Assembly (NCBI GenBank): GCA_017558145.1
Contig: JAFYWF010000076.1
Coordinates: 1 to 64,000, forward strand
Source of the DNA: Lachnospiraceae bacterium
GTDB taxonomy: Bacteria > Bacillota > Clostridia > Lachnospirales > Lachnospiraceae
Direction: 5' to 3'
DNA length: 64,000 nt
The stretch's first letter is position 1; every line of letters begins with the position of its first letter. Positions 1 to 7,718 of this stretch are shown here, piece by piece. The notes beneath the pieces are model-generated. The model saw nothing but the letters and a program-made list of their open reading frames with translations, had not been told where the DNA came from and did no database searches. The position numbers and the translations under genes are program-made.

Positions 1-2013
1 GAATCTATGGCTTATTTATCCGGTATTACATCCAGAATGGGAAAAGTTTCTGATAAAAACACAATTAGTGACTTTGGTAAAGAAGAACAGAAAAGACAGA
101 TTTCTATTTCTACATCTGTAGTTCCAATTGAATGGGAAGGATGTAAAATTAATATTTTAGATACACCTGGTTACTTCGACTTCGTTGGTGAAGTAGAAGA
201 AGCAGTTTCTGCAGCAGATGCAGCTATTATCGTTGTATCCGGTAAAGCAGGGGTTGAAGTAGGAACACAGAAAGCTTGGGAACTTTGCGATAAATATAAA
301 TTACCACGTATGGTATTTGTTACAGAAATGGATATCGATAATGCATCTTTCAAAAATGTAGTTGAAAGCATGACAGAAACATATGGCAAGAAGATGGCTC
401 CATTCCACCTTCCAATTCGTGAAAATGAAAAATTCGTTGGTTACATTAACGTTATTTCCGAAACAGCTAACAGATGGCAAGGTAAAGATGTAGTAGAATG
501 TGAAATTCCTGACTACAGCAAAGCTAACTTAGAATTATACAAAGAAACATTAATGGAAACTGTTGCTGAAACAAGTGAAGAATTCATGGAAAGATACTTC
601 GGTGGAGATACATTCTCTGAAGCGGAAATCCGTGCAGCGCTTAGAACGAATGTTATGGATGGTTCCGTAGTTCCTATGACAATGGGTTCCAATACTCTTT
701 GCCAGGGTATCTACACATTACTTGATGACGTAGTTAAATACTTCCCAAGTCCGGAAAATAAAGAATGTAAAGGTATTTCTTTAAAAACAAATGAAATCTT
801 TGAAGCTGATTATGATTTCGCAAAAGCTAAATCTGCATATATCTGGAAAACAATTGTAGATCCATTTATTGGAAAATACTCTTTAATCAAAGTTTGTTCA
901 GGTGTAATTAAAGCTGATGATGTAATTTACAACAAAGATAAAGATGTAGAAGAAAAAATTTCTAAATTATATGTAATGCAGGGTGGAAAAGCAATTGAAG
1001 TTAAAGAACTTCACGCTGGTGACATCGGAGCTATCGCTAAATTAACAGCAGCTAGAACTGGTGATACATTATCTACAAAAGCAAACACAATTATGTTTGG
1101 TAAAACAGATATCTCTACACCATATACATATAAGAGATACAAAGCTGTTAACAAAGCTGATATCGATAAGATTTCTCAGTCCTTACAGAAAATGATGCAT
1201 GAAGACCTTACATTAAAAGCAATTAATGATGGTGAAAACAGACAGACATTAATCGCAGGTATGGGTGATCAGCACTTAGATGTAGTAGTTAGCAGATTAT
1301 TAAATGAATACAAAGTTGAAATCGAATTAAGCGATCCAAAAGTAGCTTATCGTGAAACAATTAAGAAAAAATCTGACGTAGAATATAAATACAAAAAACA
1401 GTCGGGTGGACATGGTCAGTATGGTCATGTTAAGATGACATTTGAACCATCCGGTGATGTGGAAACAGCTTACACATTTGATCAGGTTGTAGTAGGTGGA
1501 GCAGTTCCTAAGAACTTCTTCCCGGCAGTAGAAAAAGGTTTACAGGATTCTGTAGGAAAAGGACCTTTAGCTGCATATCCGGTAGTTGGTGTTAAAGCTA
1601 CATTGTACGATGGATCTTATCATCCGGTAGACTCTTCTGAAATGGCATTCAAGATGGCTACAATTCAGGCCTTCAAGAAAGGTTTTATGGAAGCGACACC
1701 AGTATTATTAGAACCAATCTACTCCTTAACAGTAGTTGCTCCAGATTCCTATACAGGAGATATTATGGGTGACTTAAACAAACGTAGAGGTCGTGTACTT
1801 GGTATGAATCCAGTAGCTGGCGGAAAAACAGCAATTGAAGCTGATATTCCAATGGCAAGCTTAAACGGATACTGTACAGATTTAAGATCTATGACAGGTG
1901 GTCGTGGTGATTACTCATACAAATTCTCCCGTTATGAACAGGCTCCAAGTGATGTTCAGGCAAAAGAAGTTGCAGCAAGAGCAGCAGCGGTTGCAGAAGG
2001 AAGCGAAGAATAA
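1..2013 (+). CDS. EF-G-like translation factor GTPase, 5' truncated by the window edge
   Basis: The reading frame is already open at base 1 (Glu-Ser-Met), so the N-terminus with the P-loop lies outside the window. About 670 residues remain. Counting from the Met at base 7, a G3 motif DTPG is at about 52-55 (DTPGYFDF, where canonical EF-G has DTPGHVDF). The G4 position reads TEMD at about 106-109 instead of NKxD. The C-terminal part has EF-G domains IV and V, including GGHGQYGHVK and the PDSYTGDIMGDLNKRRGRVLGM region. The divergent G4 and the overall sequence suit the second EF-G-like family (FusA2-type) seen in Clostridia rather than the main fusA. It is a soluble GTPase probably acting on the ribosome, with unproven role. 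A strong terminator follows directly. Confidence 0.85.
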   Translation, partial: ESMAYLSGITSRMGKVSDKNTISDFGKEEQKRQISISTSVVPIEWEGCKINILDTPGYFDFVGEVEEAVSAADAAIIVVSGKAGVEVGTQKAWELCDKYKLPRMVFVTEMDIDNASFKNVVESMTETYGKKMAPFHLPIRENEKFVGYINVISETANRWQGKDVVECEIPDYSKANLELYKETLMETVAETSEEFMERYFGGDTFSEAEIRAALRTNVMDGSVVPMTMGSNTLCQGIYTLLDDVVKYFPSPENKECKGISLKTNEIFEADYDFAKAKSAYIWKTIVDPFIGKYSLIKVCSGVIKADDVIYNKDKDVEEKISKLYVMQGGKAIEVKELHAGDIGAIAKLTAARTGDTLSTKANTIMFGKTDISTPYTYKRYKAVNKADIDKISQSLQKMMHEDLTLKAINDGENRQTLIAGMGDQHLDVVVSRLLNEYKVEIELSDPKVAYRETIKKKSDVEYKYKKQSGGHGQYGHVKMTFEPSGDVETAYTFDQVVVGGAVPKNFFPAVEKGLQDSVGKGPLAAYPVVGVKATLYDGSYHPVDSSEMAFKMATIQAFKKGFMEATPVLLEPIYSLTVVAPDSYTGDIMGDLNKRRGRVLGMNPVAGGKTAIEADIPMASLNGYCTDLRSMTGGRGDYSYKFSRYEQAPSDVQAKEVAARAAAVAEGSEE

Positions 2014-2029
2014 GAAAAAATTAAAAGTA

Positions 2030-2066
2030 ATACTCCGAATTGCGTTATGCAGTTCGGAGTATTTTT
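2030..2066 (+). terminator. Rho-independent terminator after the EF-G-like gene
   Basis: A perfect 10-bp stem (ATACTCCGAA with TTCGGAGTAT) and a 13-nt loop are followed by a run of T. It starts 17 nt after the stop codon. Confidence 0.9.
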
Positions 2067-2178
2067 GTGGAATAGAAAGTTCTTTCTAGATGATAAAACA
2101 CTCTGTGAAGATGGGTCAAAGCAGAGGAAATTGTCGTTTTACGACGCTTCAGCGGTACGGAATATGCGTGTATGTGTA

Positions 2179-2207
2179 TTGGCTTTTATAAGTATTTAAG
2201 ATATAAT
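2179..2207 (+). promoter_or_regulatory. Sigma-A type promoter for the RACo-like/HD-GYP operon
   Basis: TTGGCT at 2179-2184 and a perfect TATAAT at 2202-2207 are separated by 17 bp. Transcription would start near 2214, about 30 nt ahead of the first gene. The rest of 2067-2178 holds a small GTCGT/ACGAC hairpin and nothing else I recognise. Confidence 0.6.
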
Positions 2208-2244
2208 TTCTTTATTAAATATACTTATTACATATAGAATTCGT

Positions 2245-4044
2245 ATGGGTGATAGAAACGTGAAAATTGTCAAAGATGATATTGAAATATATATAGATGG
2301 TAATGATAAGAAATATAAGGACTGCACTTTGTTAGAAATGTTGCAGGATTACGGTCTTTATGTGCCCCATATTTGTAAAGGAAATGGAACTTGTGGCAAA
2401 TGTAAAGTTAGATTATCAAACGTAGATATTTGCATTCATGAGCAGGAGAAAAAGTCATTGTTAGAAGAGGAGTTACATCAAGGAATTCGCCTGGCATGTA
2501 AAGTGAAAATGCAAGAGTTATGGGATAAAGAAGATGTGGAAAATATTGTTGTGGAATTAATCGAATATTGTGAAGACAGTATTTGGATTGAAGGGATTAA
2601 TTGTGATAAAAGAAAGAACTCTACATTGGATAATAACATTTGTATAGAAAAAAATATAATTGATAATGTGGATAAATTACAAAAGGAATATTTCATAGCT
2701 ATTGATATAGGTACTACAACTATAGCTATGGCTTTAGTAGAATCAAGTACAGGTGAAATATGTGATACCTATGTTTCTTTAAATCATCAGAGGGCATTAG
2801 GTGGAGATGTCATTAGTAGAATATTGGCATCTAATGAAGGGAAAGGACGAGAATTAAAAAATATCATAGAAGAAGATTTGTGGAGAGGAATAAAGAAATT
2901 GGGACAACCCCAAAGCGCAAATCAAAAAGATGAAAAAGAACAGGACCTGTTAAAAATAGAAAATAAATTAAGAAATATATCTAAGATTTATCTTGTCGGT
3001 AATACGACGATGATTCACTTGCTTATGGGATATTCTTGTGAGAGCTTGGGGAAGTATCCATTTATAAGTAAGCATTTGGGACAGATAGAATGTGTTTTGT
3101 CAGAGTGTATTTCCAATGTGAATGAGTTTCAGAAAGTGACCAGAGAAGATAAAGAAGAAAGAAATAATCGTCATACAAATATTGACAATCGAAATGATAC
3201 ATTTTATGAGAATATCAGTAAAATACCGGTTACAATTATTCCTGGAATTTCCGCATTTGTAGGTGGAGATATTGTTGCAGGTATGCTGGTGTGTCCTGAT
3301 TTTGAAAAGGAAGAGATTAGCCTTTTGGTAGATTTGGGAACAAATGGTGAAATGGTATTGGGAAACAGGGATAAAATGTTGGTTTCGTCAACAGCTGCAG
3401 GACCGGCATTTGAAGGTGGAAATATTATTTGTGGAACTGCTAGTATACCGGGAAGCATTTGTAAGTTAAAAATTGAAAATCGTAAACCAATTATAAAAAC
3501 GATTGCAAATAAATTACCACCGATAGGAATTTGTGGAACAGGATTAGTATCTGCCATTTCTCAAATGAGGAAAAATAAAATATTGGATGCTACGGGGAGA
3601 TTGCAGTATCCATATGATAGGAACGGATTCGTATTAGGTACTTCACAAATGGGCAAAAAAGTGGCATTATATCAAGAGGATATACGACAATTCCAAATGG
3701 CAAAATCTGCAATCAGAGCAGGGATAGAAATTTTAATTCAGGAATATGGATGTAAAATCGAAGATATTAAATGTGTGTATCTGGCAGGTGGAATGGGGGC
3801 ACATCTTCAAGAGGAAGAAGCCATTTCTTGTGGTATTTTGCCAAAAGAATTTCAGGGTAGAACATTAATTATGGGTAATACAGCTTTGTTAGGTGCCATT
3901 GAGATGGGGAAAATGGAAAACCAGACAATATACGAGGATGATGTAAAACGAAAGTTACAGTTTATTCTTTCGAATTCTTTCTTGGTTTCATTGTCGGAAA
4001 ATAAAGACTTTGAAAAACTTTATATGAAATATATGGAATTGTAA
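2245..4044 (+). CDS. RACo-like protein: 2Fe-2S ferredoxin domain plus ASKHA (DUF4445) domain
   Basis: The family couples ATP hydrolysis in an actin-like ASKHA domain to electron transfer from a [2Fe-2S] cluster, to re-reduce inactive cobalamin in corrinoid proteins. Here the ferredoxin part has Cys44, Cys50 and Cys53 (CKGNGTCGKC) with a fourth ligand near Cys85. The ASKHA part begins near residue 150 with AIDIGTTT and continues with VGNTTM, LVDLGTNGEM, a glycine-rich AAGPAFEGG and YLAGGMGAHL. At 599 residues it has the usual family size, with a variable polar insert near 310-335. No corrinoid protein or methyltransferase is adjacent, so the client is unknown. ATG 2245 has no clear Shine-Dalgarno; the in-frame GTG at 2260 lies downstream of GGGTGAT and is an alternative start. 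The HD-GYP gene follows after 14 nt. Confidence 0.8.
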   Translation: MGDRNVKIVKDDIEIYIDGNDKKYKDCTLLEMLQDYGLYVPHICKGNGTCGKCKVRLSNVDICIHEQEKKSLLEEELHQGIRLACKVKMQELWDKEDVENIVVELIEYCEDSIWIEGINCDKRKNSTLDNNICIEKNIIDNVDKLQKEYFIAIDIGTTTIAMALVESSTGEICDTYVSLNHQRALGGDVISRILASNEGKGRELKNIIEEDLWRGIKKLGQPQSANQKDEKEQDLLKIENKLRNISKIYLVGNTTMIHLLMGYSCESLGKYPFISKHLGQIECVLSECISNVNEFQKVTREDKEERNNRHTNIDNRNDTFYENISKIPVTIIPGISAFVGGDIVAGMLVCPDFEKEEISLLVDLGTNGEMVLGNRDKMLVSSTAAGPAFEGGNIICGTASIPGSICKLKIENRKPIIKTIANKLPPIGICGTGLVSAISQMRKNKILDATGRLQYPYDRNGFVLGTSQMGKKVALYQEDIRQFQMAKSAIRAGIEILIQEYGCKIEDIKCVYLAGGMGAHLQEEEAISCGILPKEFQGRTLIMGNTALLGAIEMGKMENQTIYEDDVKRKLQFILSNSFLVSLSENKDFEKLYMKYMEL

Positions 4045-4058
4045 CAGGAAGGTTAAGT

Positions 4059-5717
4059 ATGTATAAAACAGAAAAAGCACATTATATCATAACTTTAATA
4101 GCGACGTTATTGGCAATGACACTTATTGTTGTTTATACCTTTGGAACTTTTTATGAATTAGCCAAGGAAGATGCTGTAAATATGGGAGAAATTGCAGTTA
4201 AGGAAAGAGCTGAGACTTTAGATAATTTTCTTGTAAGTGGAATGGAATCCATGAACATTACAGGTCAAGCTGTTGATTATATGTTAGCTCATGGAAGTGA
4301 TGTGCAAGCTATTGAAGAATATTTAACAGAAACTTCTGAATATTATGCAAATAATATTAATGAAAATTTTACCGGCATATACGGTTATATTGATGATACT
4401 TATGTAGATGGCGTAGGTTGGATTCCTGAAGAGGGATATGTTCCTACCGAAAGAACCTGGTATACGGAAGCTATGAAGGGAGAAGGAAAAGTTGTATTTG
4501 TACCTCCTTATGTAGATGCACAAACTGGGCAGGTGATTTTTTCTTTAAGCCGGATGTTGTCTAATGGAAAAGATGTTATTTCCTTAGATCTTGTTATGGA
4601 TGATATTCAAGTGCTTGCTGAAGGAATTCATTTAAATGAAAATGGGTATGGATTTGTTATGGATCGTGACGGATTAATTGTTGCCCATTCTAATCAGGAA
4701 GAAAGAGGGAAAAAATATATTTTGGAAGAAGCTGATCAATATTCCGATATGGAGTATTTGATTCAGAAAATTTTATATGGAACGAAAGGAGCCTTTCCTA
4801 TTACCATTTCAGGAGAAGAATGCGTTGTTTTTGTAGAAACAGTGGAAGATAATTGGTATGTTGTCATGGTTATCAACTCGGCAGATTTGTTTGAAAAGGT
4901 ACACAAGGTTCTTATAACCAATGTCATATTATCATTGATCGTATTTATGCTGGTTAGTTATTTTTGTACGACAAATTATCATAACAAAAGAAAAGCCCAG
5001 CATTATTCGGAGGAGTTAAAAAAATACCAACTTACTTTAGAGGAACGGGTTTTAGAGCAGACAGAAGAAATAAGAAAACGAACTGAAGAATTAATCTGTA
5101 TGCAGGAAGATGTCATTGAAGGTATGGCAACGTTAATTGAGAGTAGGGATGGAAATACCGGAGAGCATGTTAGAAATACCAAGAGATATGTATCTCTTAT
5201 TGTGAAACGTATGAAAGAAAAGGAATTATATAAAAATATGATAGGAGATACATACGTTAATAAATTGGTGAATGCAGCAGCACTACATGATGTAGGTAAA
5301 ATTACCATTTCAGATATGATTTTAAATAAACCGGCCAGACTGGATGCAAAGGAATATGAAATCATGAAAACCCACTCTACAGAAGGTGGAAAAATTGTTC
5401 ATCTTATTTTTGGCGAACATGCAGATGAAGAAATGGTAAAAATTGCCGGAGATGTTGCAAAATACCATCATGAAAGATGGGATGGAAAGGGATATCCGGA
5501 GGGATTAAAAGAAGAGGAGATTCCTTTGGCAGCCAGAATTATGGCAGTAGCTGATGTTTTTGATGCTTTAGTGTCTAAAAGGGTGTATAAAGAAAAAATT
5601 CCGGCAAAAACAGCTTTTTCTATGATCGAGCAGGAATCAGGTTTCCAATTTGATCCTTTGGTAGTAGAAACCTTTTTGGAACAAAAAGATGAAATTTTAG
5701 CTGGTTTAGAAGAGTAA
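4059..5717 (+). CDS. Membrane-bound Cache domain / HD-GYP domain protein
   Basis: Probable cyclic-di-GMP phosphodiesterase with an external sensor. One membrane segment lies at about 9-29 and a second at about 283-303. Between them is an extracytoplasmic dCache-like domain (PPYVDAQTGQVIFSLSRM is typical). A coiled stretch at about 315-345 leads into the catalytic domain, with HDVGK near 409 and HHERWDGKGYP near 469, so the metal-binding His/Asp set and the GYP signature are intact. A clear AGGAAGG site precedes ATG 4059. It sits 14 nt after the RACo-like gene and 65 nt before a glycosyltransferase, so it is probably co-transcribed with both. The sensed ligand cannot be read from sequence. Confidence 0.88.
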   Translation: MYKTEKAHYIITLIATLLAMTLIVVYTFGTFYELAKEDAVNMGEIAVKERAETLDNFLVSGMESMNITGQAVDYMLAHGSDVQAIEEYLTETSEYYANNINENFTGIYGYIDDTYVDGVGWIPEEGYVPTERTWYTEAMKGEGKVVFVPPYVDAQTGQVIFSLSRMLSNGKDVISLDLVMDDIQVLAEGIHLNENGYGFVMDRDGLIVAHSNQEERGKKYILEEADQYSDMEYLIQKILYGTKGAFPITISGEECVVFVETVEDNWYVVMVINSADLFEKVHKVLITNVILSLIVFMLVSYFCTTNYHNKRKAQHYSEELKKYQLTLEERVLEQTEEIRKRTEELICMQEDVIEGMATLIESRDGNTGEHVRNTKRYVSLIVKRMKEKELYKNMIGDTYVNKLVNAAALHDVGKITISDMILNKPARLDAKEYEIMKTHSTEGGKIVHLIFGEHADEEMVKIAGDVAKYHHERWDGKGYPEGLKEEEIPLAARIMAVADVFDALVSKRVYKEKIPAKTAFSMIEQESGFQFDPLVVETFLEQKDEILAGLEE

Positions 5718-5782
5718 AGATTGGATATTTGGAAGCTTACTTTTAAGTAAAAATACATAAGAGGGATGAAAAGAGTGATTTT

Positions 5783-6502
5783 ATGAAAAAAACAATCATT
5801 GTAATGCCGGTAGCAAATGAAGAAGCTACGATGGGAAAAATTTTAGATGATATTTTAGCATTACCTTATGATAATTTGTATATTTATCCGGTTATAGATA
5901 GTTATTCTAAGGATAGAACGGAAGAAATTATCCGTGAAAAAGAAAGAACAAGTGAAAAAGTAAAATGTATTTTCTATAAAGAATCTACAGGGGTAATCAG
6001 TTGTTACCTGGAAGGTTTCAGACAAGCACTTGCAGATGGAGCAGAGCAGATTTTGGAAATGGATGGTGGTGGAAGTCATCTCCCAAAAGAAATTCCACAG
6101 TTTATTGAGAAAATGGAGGCTGGATATGATTGTGTCTGGGGGTCTCGTTTTATCGAAGGTGGCTCCATGAGGGAACAGGTTCTTTACAGAAGAATTTTAA
6201 GTAAAGGTGGAACCATTCTTGCTAATTTGGTACTTGGAACTAAGCTTCAGGATATGACCAGTGGGTTTGAAGGATTTCAGCGAGAAGTATTGGAAAACTT
6301 AGATTTAGATAAATTCCTATCTCACGGTCATATGTACCAAACAGAAATGCGATATTATTGTAGAAATTTAAAGACTGTGGAAGTACCAATTCACTATGTT
6401 GGAACAGCATCCAGTTTGAAAGCAAGTTCAGTAACAGAAGCATTACGTATTTTGTTTCAACTAAAGAAAAACGAAGCACTTGTAAAGCGAGTAGGTAAGT
6501 AG
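5783..6502 (+). CDS. Family 2 glycosyltransferase, polyprenyl-phosphate mannose synthase-like
   Basis: A 239-residue GT-A fold protein resembling dolichyl/polyprenyl-phosphate sugar synthases. Such enzymes move a sugar from a nucleotide donor to a lipid phosphate on the inner membrane face. The N-terminus (IIVMPVANEEATMGKIL) and the DMTSGFEGFQREVL segment are family-typical. The metal-binding region reads EMDGGGSHLP, where the usual form is MDADxxHPP, so the second Asp is missing. There are no membrane helices. RBS AGAGGGATG lies upstream. The stop overlaps the next gene's possible GTG start, and the gene is in line with an FAD protein and a GT-C enzyme, which suggests it makes the lipid-linked sugar that the GT-C enzyme uses. 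Confidence 0.8.
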   Translation: MKKTIIVMPVANEEATMGKILDDILALPYDNLYIYPVIDSYSKDRTEEIIREKERTSEKVKCIFYKESTGVISCYLEGFRQALADGAEQILEMDGGGSHLPKEIPQFIEKMEAGYDCVWGSRFIEGGSMREQVLYRRILSKGGTILANLVLGTKLQDMTSGFEGFQREVLENLDLDKFLSHGHMYQTEMRYYCRNLKTVEVPIHYVGTASSLKASSVTEALRILFQLKKNEALVKRVGK

Positions 6503-6504
6503 TG

Positions 6505-7716
6505 ATGAAAAAAGTAAAATATTTGATTTTAGGGGCCGGTCCAGCCGGCCTTACTTTTGCTAATATGCTAAGATTAAGAGGGGAAACTTCTTTTTTAGTT
6601 CTTGAAAAAGAAGCTCAGGCAGGTGGATTGTGTCGGTCTGTAAATGTGGATGGCAGTCCTTTTGATATTGGCGGAGGACATTTTCTGGATGTAAGAAGAC
6701 CAAAAGTAAATGAATTTTTATTTCAATTTATGCCTGAAGATGAATGGCTTTTATTTGATAGAGATAGTCGAATAGAGGTTGCTAATCAGACGGTGGGACA
6801 TCCGTTTGAAGCTAATATATGGCAATTAGATATTGATTCTCAGGTTGCTATTTTGGAATCCATTGCAAAAGCAGGCTGTAATAATGGTCAACCTATGCCT
6901 GAAAAATTTAAAGAATGGATTACTTGGAAGTTAGGTGATAAAATAGCCAAGATGTATATGCTTCCTTATAATGAAAAAATGTTTTCTGATGAACTTGATG
7001 AGTTAGGGACCTATTGGTTAGAAAAATTGCCTAACGTAAGTTTTGGCGATACACTTCGTTCCTGTTTGACTCATAAGGCTTACGGACAGCAGCCTGGACA
7101 TGCATCTTTTTATTATCCTAAAGAATTTGGATATGGAGAAGTGTGGTTAAGAATGGCGGAAGCGATTTCATCCAATATTATATATCAGGCGGAAGTAGCA
7201 ACATTAGATTGCAATAGGAGAAGTGTAACTACCAGAAATGGTGAGACTTTTATGGCTGAAAATATGATTACTACCATTCCTTGGACCTGCTTTGACAGTA
7301 TTGTTGGAATAGAAGAAGAGGTGGTTAAGTCTATTGGAAAACTAAAGTCCAGTGCCATAGAAACCAGATATGTTTCTAAAAACCTGGATACAAAAGCACA
7401 ATGGATTTATGTACCGGAGGAATCTCTCCCTTATCACAGAATTTTAGTACGTCATAATTTCTGTCAGAAAAGCCGTGGATATTGGTTAGAGACAAGAAAA
7501 GAAAGAACAGATATGTATGAGGGAGAAGCAGAGTATGCTTACATGAATGATTATGCATATCCGTTAAATACCATTGGAAAGCCTGAAATTATGGAAAAAA
7601 TACTTGCTTGTTGCAAAGAACAACAGATTTATGGTTTGGGACGTTGGGGAGAACATTGTCATTATAACTCTGATGTGGTTGTAGAATTAGCGATGAAACT
7701 TGCGGAGGAAATATAA
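6505..7716 (+). CDS. FAD-dependent amine-oxidase-like / UDP-galactopyranose-mutase-like protein
   Basis: The Rossmann FAD motif LILGAGPAGLTFANML is at the N-terminus, followed by FLVLEKEAQAGGLCRSV and DIGGGHFLDV, as in protoporphyrinogen oxidase-like and UDP-galactopyranose mutase-like flavoproteins. The C-terminus GLGRWGEHCHYNSD also fits that superfamily (GRxGxWxY-type region). No membrane segments are seen. A GTG at 6502 overlaps the preceding stop; ATG 6505 is preferred. The next gene starts 2 nt after the stop. Lying between two glycosyltransferases, it may modify a nucleotide- or lipid-linked sugar, but the substrate is unknown. Confidence 0.72.
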   Translation: MKKVKYLILGAGPAGLTFANMLRLRGETSFLVLEKEAQAGGLCRSVNVDGSPFDIGGGHFLDVRRPKVNEFLFQFMPEDEWLLFDRDSRIEVANQTVGHPFEANIWQLDIDSQVAILESIAKAGCNNGQPMPEKFKEWITWKLGDKIAKMYMLPYNEKMFSDELDELGTYWLEKLPNVSFGDTLRSCLTHKAYGQQPGHASFYYPKEFGYGEVWLRMAEAISSNIIYQAEVATLDCNRRSVTTRNGETFMAENMITTIPWTCFDSIVGIEEEVVKSIGKLKSSAIETRYVSKNLDTKAQWIYVPEESLPYHRILVRHNFCQKSRGYWLETRKERTDMYEGEAEYAYMNDYAYPLNTIGKPEIMEKILACCKEQQIYGLGRWGEHCHYNSDVVVELAMKLAEEI

Positions 7717-7718
7717 GA

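Noticed and set aside
171-389. Minus-strand open frame inside the EF-G-like gene
   Set aside because: Antisense to a well-conserved gene, no ribosome site and no recognisable protein. The same applies to other antisense frames across the window, for example 3204-3557, 47853-48257 and 52429-52818.
2067-2178. Riboswitch upstream of the RACo-like gene
   Set aside because: The conserved cores of cobalamin, SAM or other switches are not recognisable, and the likely promoter lies downstream of this stretch, so it would not be in the transcript.
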